A DNA stretch of 64,000 nt from Paradesertivirga superstes. GTDB lineage: Bacteria > Bacteroidota > Bacteroidia > Sphingobacteriales > Sphingobacteriaceae. Both the position numbers and the translations under genes were made by a program. Under the pieces are notes generated by a model. The model saw only the letters and a list, made by a program, of their open reading frames with translations, did no database searches and was not told the origin of the DNA. Location: positions 62,001 to 126,000 of the forward strand of contig NZ_JBBJCN010000006.1 in the NCBI RefSeq assembly GCF_037622515.1, in the 5' to 3' direction. Shown here one piece after another: positions 28,740 to 37,268 of the stretch; the first letter of the stretch is position 1; every line of letters starts with the position of its first letter.

Positions 28740-30431
28740 TTGGCTAGTCTTATCGAATTCCTTTCTTAACTTCCACATAGGTCTAGTATCAGAACCATCG
28801 TTAGAAATTTTGCCTTTTTTTCTTAGCGTGGTTAACACGTGTGTAATCTTATTCTCTTTTTGCTTAGTATTTAAGATGTTAGGAAGTTTATCCAATAATA
28901 AATCTCTAATTTCTTGCCTAGAAGCAACCTTATTCGACTGTAGAAACTCTATTACTAGACTGCAGTACCACTTCATATCAAAACCTCTATTTTTGATATA
29001 AGTAGCTACTTGATCTGTCTTTTGAGCAATCTTTTCTGCTAATATGTAATTAGGTTTTCTACCTTCAATTAACTTTTTTCCCTTTAAATATTTGATATCT
29101 TCCTCTGTTAGCTTTTCTAAACTTTGCTTTTGAATCTTGTCAAGAAGAATTATATCATTTAAAGATAAGTCTGGATTTTTTGCTAATGTCTTAGCAAAAT
29201 GGGGGTCAAGAACCTTCCCTATTATTGTAACTTCCACTTTATTATTCGCAATCTCAAACTCAGGCATTGGAAAAAAACGTTGCTTTTGGAAAGTAAACAT
29301 CCTTCTTATACCACTTCCAATAGTATCAACCATTTTTAAGTTAAACATAGCAGTAACAAGAAATGGATTTCTATATTGCTCTTCCGGTGAATTATTTTGA
29401 ATCACTTTTTCAACAGATCCAGGGATAAAAGTACCTTTATTACTAAATATTAATCTATCATCAGCTTCAACCACATTTATACGCCCCGATAGTTCATAAT
29501 CTTGATGGGCTATACAATTATTTAATGCTTCGCGTATTATATATGGTTCATATTGAAGTATCTCTTCTGGAAATAAAGAACTATCGTTTATATATCTATA
29601 TTTAAGATTTCTAATTTTATGATAGACTTCATCGACAGCTAATATAAATGGACAGGTTACAATTTGATAATCCTTTTCTGATCCATCTCTATCTTTCAAT
29701 ATCCATCTAATTTTAACTTCAGAAGGGTTAATGAAATGTTCGCTTTCAGTTTTTCCAAGCAATATTATAGCCGTCCTAGTGATTTTACCGTTAATTGTAA
29801 GTTTTGCCTTGTTAAGAAAAGTAGTATCATCCCAAGTATCAACCTCGCCAGACAAGTTTGGAAATTTAGACTTAAAGTTAGTACGGGCTAGTAATAGTGC
29901 ATTGATATCTAAATCATTAATGCTTGCTAATGGAATCACCTGGGCACTCCAATCATGGATTTTATGTAAGGGCTCATTTAGAATCGAATCTAATCTTTCG
30001 GACTTTATTCGTGTTAAATTATCCCCTATACGTTGCCAACCAGTCTTATGGGCATATACTGGCTTTCTTGGCTGATGTTTGGGTATATGAATTATCCATA
30101 TTGTTTTTCCGGTATCAGACGTCGTATAGCTTTCTACCATTAAGCCCACTTCTGGAAGGTTCGTACAATTTCCTATTAATCGGAAAGGAAGGTTCTCGGG
30201 TGTAAAATCATGAAAGTCTTGAATTCCAATTATTTTTAAAGAGGTATCTTCAACCCCTAGAATCAACCATCCGCCATTTATATTCGATATTGCAGATACA
30301 TAAGAAATAACATCTTCACCTTTATGGCCTGATACATTTAGTTTTAAAGACTTAAACTCCTTCCATTCACAACTTTCGTTTTCTTTTGGGTATTGTAATT
30401 GCAAAAATTCTTGAAGTTCCAGTTCTGTCAT
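28731..30431 (-). CDS. AlbA_2 domain / HATPase_c_4 ATP-binding protein
   Basis: I start at the ATG at 30429-30431 (MTELELQEFLQLQ); the upstream Met adds 13 hydrophobic residues outside the domain. The 566-residue product has an N-terminal Schlafen-type AlbA_2 domain (ESCEWKEFKSLK, then GEDVISYVSAISNINGG and WLILGVED) in the first 100 residues. A GHKL-like ATPase domain (REALNNCIAHQDYE, then GSGIRRMF) lies in the middle. The C-terminal 150 residues look winged-helix-like and variable. Members act as transcription regulators or occur in antiphage loci. It is encoded tail-to-tail with the RloC-like gene. Confidence 0.8.
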   Translation of the reverse strand: MTELELQEFLQLQYPKENESCEWKEFKSLKLNVSGHKGEDVISYVSAISNINGGWLILGVEDTSLKIIGIQDFHDFTPENLPFRLIGNCTNLPEVGLMVESYTTSDTGKTIWIIHIPKHQPRKPVYAHKTGWQRIGDNLTRIKSERLDSILNEPLHKIHDWSAQVIPLASINDLDINALLLARTNFKSKFPNLSGEVDTWDDTTFLNKAKLTINGKITRTAIILLGKTESEHFINPSEVKIRWILKDRDGSEKDYQIVTCPFILAVDEVYHKIRNLKYRYINDSSLFPEEILQYEPYIIREALNNCIAHQDYELSGRINVVEADDRLIFSNKGTFIPGSVEKVIQNNSPEEQYRNPFLVTAMFNLKMVDTIGSGIRRMFTFQKQRFFPMPEFEIANNKVEVTIIGKVLDPHFAKTLAKNPDLSLNDIILLDKIQKQSLEKLTEEDIKYLKGKKLIEGRKPNYILAEKIAQKTDQVATYIKNRGFDMKWYCSLVIEFLQSNKVASRQEIRDLLLDKLPNILNTKQKENKITHVLTTLRKKGKISNDGSDTRPMWKLRKEFDKTSQDI

Positions 30432-30507
30432 TGATTCATAAAAAAATAAAAATAAGAGATTGTTTAACAAAAGACTTAACTAATCTGATAAATAAGCAAT
30501 ATTATAA

Positions 30508-30562
30508 TTTACATGCTGGCCGTCAATGGGCCGATGTATTTACAAGAAAGGAATACATATAC
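30508..30562 (+). pseudogene. Remnant of a REP-associated tyrosine transposase (RAYT), N-terminal piece
   Basis: The DNA reads QWADVFTRKEYI in one frame, and at nucleotide level it closely matches 40126-40158 (ATGTATTTACAAGAAA is shared exactly). The homology stops after the codons for EYI, with no HUH motif. It is a short relic about 70 bp upstream of the AlbA_2 start. Confidence 0.6.
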
Positions 30563-30619
30563 CCCCCAGTTTGGCGCAAGTATGCAACTGAGCCATTGAG
30601 CGCAGAGTACTTGTGCCTT

Positions 30620-30657
30620 CATCCCCAATCGCCCTTGTCTGCTAAAGGCTGGGGATG
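30620..30657. repeat. Inverted repeat (stem CATCCCCA/TGGGGATG)
   Basis: An 8 bp perfect stem encloses about 22 nt, in the gap between the AlbA_2 and HNH genes next to the RAYT relic. It may be a REP-type palindrome or a stem-loop. There is only a short T-run after it (CTTTTGA). Confidence 0.45.
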
Positions 30658-30769
30658 CTTTTGAGCCTCTGTAACTTATGCTTTGCAGTAAATTAAAGTT
30701 TGTAACTTTCGTCCAAAACATGATCATGGTGTAAGAAGCCAATCATATCGCTATAGTATAAGTTTAATT

Positions 30770-31645
30770 TTGAGCAAACTGCCTTTCATACCACACCAGA
30801 TTTACAAGCGATCGATAATACACGATCGGTTTGGAGGGACGCGGCAGGGTGGTATTGCTCCTTCTGCGCAATTTCCTTACATATTCATTTTTTCTGGTAG
30901 TCAAGGCAAGGCCCATGGGTACGAAGATGCATGGGATAATTCCCAAGTCTACACATATACCGGTGAGGGACAAGTCGGTGATATGCAGTTTATAAAAGGG
31001 AATCTTGCTCTGAGGGATCACTTAGCAACCGGAAAACGAGTATTCTTATTTGAATATGTGCAAAAAGCCTACGTCAGATTTGTAACCGAATTAGAGGTGT
31101 TTGATTTTGGATATTTTGAAGCTTTAGATTCTGGAAAGAACTTAAGACAAGCAATTCGTTTTTTCTTCAAAAGACCGGAGGAAACATTGCCAAAAGCCTA
31201 TCAGCTTTTTGAGCAACAAACATATGCAGCGGACGAACTTTCTATTTATCGAGTCCCAGAATTCACTGAGCGGGTGAGCCTTGGGAAATCAAGAATCGGA
31301 CAAGATGCTTTTAGAAAGCGCATCATTCATCGGTGGGAATACAAGTGTGCTGTGACAGGTTTTGACAAGCCGAATATTCTTATTGCTTCTCATATTCATC
31401 CTTGGAAACATGCTTCAGATCATGAAAGATTAGACGTCAATAACGGCATTCTTCTCTCTCCGACTTATGATGCTTTGTTTGATACCCATTTAATAAGCTT
31501 TGAAAATACTGGTAAAATAATCTTGTCTGATACTATCGAATTTGAAGCTTATAACAAGATCGGCGTAACTGGCAAGGAAGCGATCAAAGCATTTCATACA
31601 GAAAATCTATATTACATAGAAAAGCATCGGTCGAACTTGCGTTAG
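30770..31645 (+). CDS. SRA-like/HNH modification-dependent endonuclease (type IV restriction, McrA-like)
   Basis: The 291-residue product starts with TTG at 30770. No in-frame ATG precedes the conserved block nearby, so either TTG is used or the 5' end is eroded. Residues 10-100 (YKRSIIHDRFGGTRQGGIA, YTYTGEGQVGDM, GNLALRDH, VFLFE) match the SRA-like reader domain of ScoMcrA-type enzymes as I remember it. Residues 175-245 form an HNH_2 nuclease (KCAVTGF with C193, ASHIHPW with H208/H210, NNGILLSPTYDALFD). It would cut DNA carrying modified bases, restricting modified phage DNA. It completes a three-gene defence-like island. Confidence 0.8.
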   Translation: MSKLPFIPHQIYKRSIIHDRFGGTRQGGIAPSAQFPYIFIFSGSQGKAHGYEDAWDNSQVYTYTGEGQVGDMQFIKGNLALRDHLATGKRVFLFEYVQKAYVRFVTELEVFDFGYFEALDSGKNLRQAIRFFFKRPEETLPKAYQLFEQQTYAADELSIYRVPEFTERVSLGKSRIGQDAFRKRIIHRWEYKCAVTGFDKPNILIASHIHPWKHASDHERLDVNNGILLSPTYDALFDTHLISFENTGKIILSDTIEFEAYNKIGVTGKEAIKAFHTENLYYIEKHRSNLR

Positions 31646-31655
31646 GTTACTCTCG

Positions 31656-31735
31656 CTGTTCGACCTTTCTGGTTTAAGTCTTCCGCAGGGCGACTTACAT
31701 CTTTACCATGAAAACCAGGACTCCGTCCGGCTTGC
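31656..31735. repeat. Left REP-like arm of an inverted pair flanking a RAYT pseudogene
   Basis: This arm is an imperfect reverse complement of 32464-32543. Shared blocks include CTGGTTTAAG and CAGGACTC-GTCCGGC. It starts 10 bp after the stop codon of the HNH gene. Confidence 0.7.
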
Positions 31736-31824
31736 CACCTACAAAAGCTCAACCTTCAGCAAACTGGGACTTTCCTTAACTAAACTGTCTTAGCACAACA
31801 GGAGCACTAACCTTCACCACTTAC

Positions 31825-32375
31825 TTTATAACTTGGATTACTTTCATAATGCATTCTATGCTTTTAAAGCTTAATCCACCCCCGTTATATTCTGGAGCTG
31901 GGTTAAAGGATCTCAATTTAACATAGCCCGAACCTGCATTTATGAAACTAATAGTTTTACATATTTTGAATCATCTCATTTGTGCTTAATTCTATCGGAA
32001 GGTTATCCTGCTGCCAAAACTGATAAACTTTATTATTGCTGTTGGCAGCACCTGCCCGCTTAAAAATCCTAGCTTCCCCGCCTGTAATTCGGGCAGGCAG
32101 TCTTTCCTGCTTTCCTATGTATTAGATTCAATACTTTCAATGACCATCCGGCTGGTGAACTTTTTAAAGTCCCTTATAATAGCTGCAAGCTCAAATCCTT
32201 CTTTAGCTGAAGCAATTAAATCAACATTATTGCTCATGATAATCCAGGCATGAAGTATTAGACCTTTCTCTTTAATGCAGAAGTTCAGACTTTCTATTAG
32301 GATCTGCTTATAGCATTCACGATTAAATACATCAATCCAATTCACAACAGAAAAGGTAATAACCCTTCGACTTCG
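31825..32375 (-). pseudogene. Decayed REP-associated tyrosine transposase (Y1/HUH, RAYT)
   Basis: Read on the minus strand, the DNA encodes ITFSVVNWIDVFNRECYKQ, then SLNFCIKEKGLILHAWIIMS, then AAIIRDFKKFTSRMVIE, a stop, and further on FKRAGAANSNNKVYQFWQQD followed by NLPIELSTNEM. Together these are the blocks of a full RAYT in order. The catalytic HUH (normally SNHIH) reads SNNVD, so catalytic His is lost. A palindrome (32077-32100) splits the middle, and several frameshifts and stops follow. Confidence 0.85.
32077..32100. repeat. REP palindrome inserted in the RAYT pseudogene
   Basis: CCCGCCTGTAATTCGGGC with flanking bases is the exact reverse complement of the element at 40356-40380. It interrupts the pseudogene between the codons for FTSRMVIES and FKRAG. 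Confidence 0.8.
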
Positions 32376-32463
32376 CTCAGGAGGGGTTTGGTGTTATCTC
32401 CAAAACGATATCGGGTAGCCATAGATTTATGATAAAGGTTAGCTAAAATAGAGATTTTTCTAC

Positions 32464-32543
32464 ATCGCCGGACTGAGTCCTGATTTTCAAGAATGATTAA
32501 AGAGCGCTGCGCTGAACTCTTAAACCAGAAAAGGGGCTCGACT
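32464..32543. repeat. Right REP-like arm of the inverted pair flanking the RAYT pseudogene
   Basis: The arm is inverted relative to 31656-31735, with GCCGGACTGAGTCCTG and CTTAAACCAG as the clearest matching blocks. With the left arm it delimits an element of about 890 bp. Confidence 0.7.
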
Positions 32544-33538
32544 TGATCGGTAATCCTAAAACCACCCCTTTATCCCCTCCTTGAAGATAAGGAGGGGAGT
32601 ATAGCGCTTTAGGCAGGCTGCTCGAACCGCAGTCAGGTATAAAAATGGATTTCCATAGCATGATAACAAATGCACTTTTTTGCATACGTCCAGGCAAACG
32701 TCATTAAGCACATCAATCATCAAATTACCAGAATCTAGCGCCGGCCCGAGCAGAACGGCGGGCCGGGAGTTTGCCCTGTGCGGCTGAAGCTTCGTTCTGT
32801 TCTTGATTTTTTCGTTCTTTTTTATCAAGAAAAAAGAACTAGGCCTCCCCGCGGCCATGAGCGGGAAAGAATACTGCTTTTATTGAGATTATAAAACCGG
32901 AATAACGCTCCTATACTATCATTTTAACCTGTGGTTTTTTTGCACCCGCCAGTCAAACGGCATTAAGCACGGCAATCATCATTTTCTACGCCTCGTCCGA
33001 CTTGATCGGAAATCGTAAAGCACCATACCGGTATCAGGTTTATCGTGCTCTGTATTAGGATTCCTGCCTGCGCAGGAATGACGGGGATTAAGGTGTCACT
33101 TCCTAAAAAAGCTATACACAAAAGCCAGTGTATGGAACACCAGGAAAACGAGATTAAAATTGTCATTACCTTTTTTGATTAGTTAATAAGTGAATACCTT
33201 CCTTCATCTTTTCTCCTGGGTGGATATTCTGAATATATAGCCATGGCTATATATCTTACATTCTGTTCAGACTCTAAAAGGCAAAGGAACGTGAGGCAGT
33301 ATCCCTTATAAAATAAACTTTACCTTTGTTTTTTGCTCGTAATTATTGTTTATTACCTATTAGTTAATAAATAATACAGTATTACTATGGCTGTATTGAA
33401 GGGCAATATGAACAACATCAGCCTAACCTCATTCAACCATCTAAAAGCCTGTCGTGGCAAAGGTTGTTTAAATGCAAAAGAAATTTATGGATTAAACCAA
33501 TGCAGTACATCTTAGTTAAATACATAGACACTACGATT
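32544..33538. other. Repeat-rich noncoding region
   Basis: No gene is supported here. The segment holds a stem of CCCCTCCTT/AAGGAGGGG at 32574-32597 and a diverged direct repeat (TTTTTTGCA..CG..CAG.CAAACG.CATTAAGCAC) at about 32676-32723 and 32934-32984. CGACTTGATCGG occurs at 32539 and 32999, and the palindrome CCTGCCTGCGCAGG lies near 33063. This looks like accumulated REP-type debris. Confidence 0.6.
33321..33328 (+). promoter_or_regulatory. Candidate -7 element TACCTTTG
   Basis: This is a perfect match to the Bacteroidota -7 consensus TAnnTTTG, about 210 bp upstream of the DUF4251 gene. No clear -33 TTTG was found, so the call is tentative. Confidence 0.35.
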
Positions 33539-34060
33539 ATGAAAATAACAATTGCAGCTTTAGGAATCTTTTTCTTTTTGAATGTGATGCAGGTTGCTGC
33601 TCAGACAAATAAAACGACCACCGAAAAATTAGTTACCTCTAAAAATTTCGTATTCATTGCAACGAGAGCAAATCCAATATCTGAACCTTCGCTTAACCAG
33701 ATAATGGGACCGAATGCAATGAATAACGTGCTGGATCTTTCAAATGGCAGGTATCACTTGCGGGTTACAAAAGACAGTATTGTAACTGATCTGCCTTTTT
33801 TTGGCAGGTCGTACAGCGCTCCAATGAATACGGATAATACCGGTACAAGATTTACTTCAAAAGATTTTACGTATTCAAGTACCAAAAAGAAAAAGACCTG
33901 GATCATTACTATCGAACCAAAAGATGTTCAGGACAGCCAGAAGCTTATTATCAGAGTTTATGAATCTGGCTCTGCTATATTAAATGTTAATAATTATAAC
34001 AGGCAAGCTATTTCTTTCGACGGCTACATCAGTAAGATTTCCACTGCAAATAAAAATTAA
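33539..34060 (+). CDS. DUF4251-like secreted protein
   Basis: The start at ATG 33539 gives MKITIAALGIFFFLNVMQVAAQ, a Sec signal peptide ending AQT. The mature protein (about 150 residues) has KNFVFIATRANP, NGRYHLRVTKDSIVTDLPFFG and KDFTYSSTKKKKTWII, matching the DUF4251 pattern of small periplasmic Bacteroidota proteins. Its function is unknown. It is isolated within the repeat-rich region, with a perfect -7 element 210 bp upstream. Confidence 0.75.
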   Translation: MKITIAALGIFFFLNVMQVAAQTNKTTTEKLVTSKNFVFIATRANPISEPSLNQIMGPNAMNNVLDLSNGRYHLRVTKDSIVTDLPFFGRSYSAPMNTDNTGTRFTSKDFTYSSTKKKKTWIITIEPKDVQDSQKLIIRVYESGSAILNVNNYNRQAISFDGYISKISTANKN

Positions 34061-34090
34061 ATTCCTGGAGGGTGTTTCAGATCTCCTGGC

Positions 34091-34124
34091 CGACAGCATG
34101 TCTGGCAGAACATGTAGAACAGCG
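34091..34124. repeat. REP-type palindrome, degenerate copy
   Basis: CAGCATGTCTGGCAGAACAT followed by GTAGAACAGCG is a variant of the element at 40425-40460. It lies directly after the DUF4251 gene. Confidence 0.55.
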
Positions 34125-34164
34125 AGGAGGGCCATAGTTAAGGCGAAAGTCCGGCACAGGGCTG

Positions 34165-34205
34165 CCTTTCTCTCCCTCCGGGAGAGATGCCGAAGGCAGA
34201 GAGGG
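34165..34205. repeat. 42 bp palindromic element, solo copy
   Basis: CTCTCCC/GGGAGAG stem followed by GATGCCGAAGGC and AGAGAGGG. It is the same element that occurs seven more times around the DUF559 gene (36530-38216). Confidence 0.8.
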
Positions 34206-34246
34206 TTTACAGGATTTTTCGTTTACTATTCTTAACTTCAGAGCAT

Positions 34247-34277
34247 CAGACATGTTCCGCAGGGGATGTCGAACAGC
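34247..34277. repeat. REP-type palindrome
   Basis: GACATGTTCCGCAGGGGATG followed by TCGAACAGC is a near copy of 39979-40010. It sits just upstream of the VOC gene. Confidence 0.65.
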
Positions 34278-34315
34278 AATTTTTATTTTTATTCTAAACC
34301 AACACAAAAGATCTC

Positions 34316-34714
34316 ATGAAACTTGATATGTATGTCAACTACAAAGGGAATTGCCTTCAGGCATTTCACTTTTATGAGCAATACCTTGGAGGTAAGATCA
34401 CTTCTGTGGCGACCTTCGGTGAATTGCCTGAAAAAGCTAATATTCCTGAAGAAAGAAAAGACCAGATCATGCATGCACGGATCGAGATAGGTGGCACAGT
34501 GATCATGGGAGCTGACATACCAAACGCCGAACCCATGCGAAGCGCCTATCTTACTCTCACGCTTGATAGTGCCGAAGAAGCAGAAAAAATTTATTACTTG
34601 TTGTCTGAAGGAGGTGAAATCTTCATGAAGATGGAGGAGACCTCCTTTGCATCTCGCTTTGCTATGCTGCGGGACAGGTTCGGAGCGTCATGGATGTTAC
34701 TTTACCAAAAATAA
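34316..34714 (+). CDS. VOC-family protein (PhnB/YjdN-like)
   Basis: The 132-residue protein begins KLDMYVNYKGNCLQAFHFYE, then LGGKI, HARIEIGGTVIMGADI and AMLRDRFGASWMLLY. This is the paired beta-alpha-beta-beta-beta layout of the glyoxalase/bleomycin resistance (VOC) superfamily, PhnB subgroup. Enzymatic function is not predictable from this, since many members are uncharacterised. No partner genes lie nearby. Confidence 0.82.
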   Translation: MKLDMYVNYKGNCLQAFHFYEQYLGGKITSVATFGELPEKANIPEERKDQIMHARIEIGGTVIMGADIPNAEPMRSAYLTLTLDSAEEAEKIYYLLSEGGEIFMKMEETSFASRFAMLRDRFGASWMLLYQK

Positions 34715-34813
34715 ACGCCTCCGTTTAGTACAAGTAGCCAAACCTTTTTGAGGAGGACCTGGGCCTTCCTGGCATTAACCCATCATATCTGACCGAAATT
34801 CGAATCAGGATAC

Positions 34814-36187
34814 TCACCGGTTAGCCCCGGAAACAGCCAGATACTGCCTGAAAAAACCGTAAAGCCTGTTCAGCGAATCATCCCTCTGCGGAACCGAATG
34901 CCCCTTCCCATAATCCACCATCATCAAGGCCGGCACCCCAATCGAATCGAGCTTAGCCTTAAAATGCGCCACCTGATCCCGGTAGTAAGCCTCATCATCA
35001 CTATTGTAAAAAAACAGCACCGGCGCCGTAGCCGATGTTTGAGCCAGATAAGCAGCCCCCATCAGCTGCCACCGATCATAATTACTCTCAAGCGGCCCCC
35101 ACGCCCAGGGGCAACGCGTTTCCAGGTTCGAATCTCCGTCACCGGCAACATGATAGATCTTCGTATAATCAAACACTCCCGGACCAAGCACTGCGGCCTG
35201 TACGTCATCCGAAACACCGATATTAAAACCTGCATTCTCTAAGTCAGGTACAGAACGGTCGCCTACAGCGAGAGAACCCGCAGTAGAACCCCGCGAGAAA
35301 CCATAAATGCCAATCTTGCCGGTAAGATTCAAGCGGCCAGCCATCGCCCGCAGGCTCCGCACCGCCGACTTCACCTTCCTCCCGGCGTCAGGGTTTGTCT
35401 GGTACGACTTATATGTATCGTTCCGCCCATCCACTGGTTTGCCTTTTCCCCAGGGAGCGTATTTCGGGTGATCGGCTATAGCCCAGGCAATTCCCAAAGC
35501 AGCTGCACCTTCCAGAAACGAATCGTTAAAACCGGCAAGCGTATTTCCCAGGTTCAAACGCTGGTCGGTATTAGCTGCCGTCAGCATCTTTTTCTCCGTA
35601 TCCCAGGTAGCATAGCTATTGCTATAAGAGAACGACAAAATAACCGGTACAGGCACCGAAGCCTTAGCGGGATAGATGATATCCATATGCAGCGTATCAC
35701 CAACCGTGTATTCCGCAGGAGTGTTGTAAACTGCAGGATCATCAACAAAATAAGGCACATCGCGCATAATCCGGTACCCTTCAAACAGCACATAAGATCT
35801 ATAACGCGAACAATTGCTCAATCCGGCAAACCTGCCCGCTGCAATAGCATCGTTGATTGCAATAATATCCTGATTAATCGCCGGCGAAACCGCCTTAACA
35901 TCATGCCTGTAGTTTAGCTCAATAACACGGTACCCCTGCCCCAGTAACCATTTCACATCAGCCTTTTTCGTGTTACCGCCAATCTTCTTAAAGCCCGGGT
36001 TCACCAGGTAAACAACCGTCAGATAATTGCCCTCATAATCTTTCAGCGGCCGGGCAGATTCGCTTGTTCTATAAGTAATTACACCTCCCGTAACCTGGCT
36101 GTGCCATTTTCCTTTTGCGGCAAGCGCAGGGCCAGACAAGCCGACGAGGAGAAGGATTAATATTGATCTGCAAAAACCGTTGAGCAT
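34814..36187 (-). CDS. Secreted alpha/beta hydrolase
   Basis: I use the ATG at 36185-36187, giving MLNGFCRSILILLLVGLSGP followed by ALAAKG, a signal peptide. The 457-residue product has a nucleophile elbow GFSRGS, an acidic residue candidate in NSDDEAYY and a late His in GKGHSVP, a plausible Ser-Asp-His triad. VVYLVNPGFK, HMDIIYPAKASVPVPVILSF and the N-terminal oxyanion region resemble secreted lipase or esterase-like proteins found beside carbohydrate genes. The substrate is unknown. It is monocistronic and flanked by repeats. Confidence 0.7.
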   Translation of the reverse strand: MLNGFCRSILILLLVGLSGPALAAKGKWHSQVTGGVITYRTSESARPLKDYEGNYLTVVYLVNPGFKKIGGNTKKADVKWLLGQGYRVIELNYRHDVKAVSPAINQDIIAINDAIAAGRFAGLSNCSRYRSYVLFEGYRIMRDVPYFVDDPAVYNTPAEYTVGDTLHMDIIYPAKASVPVPVILSFSYSNSYATWDTEKKMLTAANTDQRLNLGNTLAGFNDSFLEGAAALGIAWAIADHPKYAPWGKGKPVDGRNDTYKSYQTNPDAGRKVKSAVRSLRAMAGRLNLTGKIGIYGFSRGSTAGSLAVGDRSVPDLENAGFNIGVSDDVQAAVLGPGVFDYTKIYHVAGDGDSNLETRCPWAWGPLESNYDRWQLMGAAYLAQTSATAPVLFFYNSDDEAYYRDQVAHFKAKLDSIGVPALMMVDYGKGHSVPQRDDSLNRLYGFFRQYLAVSGANR

Positions 36188-36262
36188 TGAAAGCTTTTGA
36201 GGTAAAATTGCCGAAACGAAAAATGTGAGAGAGCTTAATGGTTGCCTTAATATATATGTCAT

Positions 36263-36459
36263 GCCTTGGACGACAAATTTAGTTATTCGTGGCCAGACGA
36301 CCAGATTTGACAGGAGGTAAACACAATATATTGAAGCAGCTCTTGTCTCCTCTTACTGGCCCCTTGCTTGCGCAGGCGTATTCGATCAAATGCACCAGCG
36401 AATCAAGAGTGCAAATGACAGAAGAATGATGACCATACGCGTGCGCCAGCACCGGGGGA
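36263..36459. other. Noncoding spacer before the duplicated DUF559 block
   Basis: No coding signal was found upstream of the hydrolase start. The sequence becomes near-identical to the DUF559 downstream flank from about 36460 onwards. Confidence 0.5.
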
Positions 36460-36870
36460 TAATGGATGAGATCGGGAATTAAAGCTTCAAATCAACAAAG
36501 AACAATAAAATTGCTAGCAGAGTCTGCTACCCTCTCTGCCTCCGGCATCTCTCCCAGAGGGAGAGAAAGGCTGTCCCGCACAAAGCGCTTTAGCTTATGG
36601 CGCTTTAATCAGAACTTAAGGAACAAACTTTCTTAAGTTGACGGCTATGGTGGGAACTCCAACAAAAGGAAAATGCATTGCCGATAGAATTTAAGCAAGG
36701 AAATGCATGAACAGAAATGATTATTATTATTCATGCTCATTTTATGAAAGAAATGACTGTGAGTTTAACCGGCTGACGGATTATCGTGAGGACTTTTAAC
36801 ATGGGGGTTTTGTTAGTGCGGACACCAACAAAGCGAAATTGGTGTCCCCACAATAGCCGTTAACTCTGTA
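36460..36870. repeat. Direct repeat copy A (about 411 bp) of the DUF559 downstream flank
   Basis: It is nearly identical to 37591-38001, offset 1131 bp. It begins GGATGAGATCGGGAATTAA, which corresponds to the last codons of the DUF559 gene (DEIG), so this copy retains only the 3' tip of a lost DUF559 copy. It includes one 42 bp palindromic element at 36530-36570. Confidence 0.85.
36530..36570. repeat. 42 bp palindromic element
   Basis: CTCTCCC/GGGAGAG stem element in reverse orientation relative to the copies in the 148 bp units. The equivalent in copy B is 37661-37701. Confidence 0.8.
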
Positions 36871-37268
36871 TGAATGGACATCTTGTGTGGGTTAGCCTTT
36901 CTCCGCCTCGGGGAGAGATGCCGTAAGGCAGAGAGGGTTGGCGCTTTACATGATTTTTCCTCCATTCAATTCATGGGCGTTTTGTTGGTGATTACACAAA
37001 CAAAGGGAAAACTCTTTATGAATGGGCGTCGTGTGTGGGTTAGCCTTTCTCTCCCTCGGGGAGAGATGCCGTAAGGCAGAGAGGGTTGGCGCTTTACAGG
37101 ATTTTTCCTCCATTCAATTCATGGGCGTTTTGTTGGTGATTACACCAACAAAGGGAAAACTCTGTATGAATGGGCGTCGTGTGTGGGTTAGCCTTTCTCT
37201 CCCTCGGGGAGAGATGCCGTAAGGCAGAGAGGGTTGGCGCTTTACAGGATTTTTCCTAGATTCAATTC
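36871..37268. repeat. 148 bp tandem units, upstream array (2.7 copies)
   Basis: Units start at 36871, 37019 and 37167, exactly 148 bp apart. Each carries the 42 bp palindromic element (36896-36937, 37044-37085, 37192-37233). Units 1 and 2 then read CAATTCATGGGCGTTTTG and a TTTGTTGGTG/CACCAACAAA hairpin (intact at 37129-37152). The third unit runs into the DUF559 gene: its CAATTCATGG supplies the gene's ATG at 37269. Short open frames in each unit are by-products. Confidence 0.93.

Noticed and set aside
32497..32858. Minus-strand open frames of 66 and 100 residues
   Set aside because: They lie in repeat debris, overlap a CCCCTCC/GGAGGGG hairpin and have no family features.
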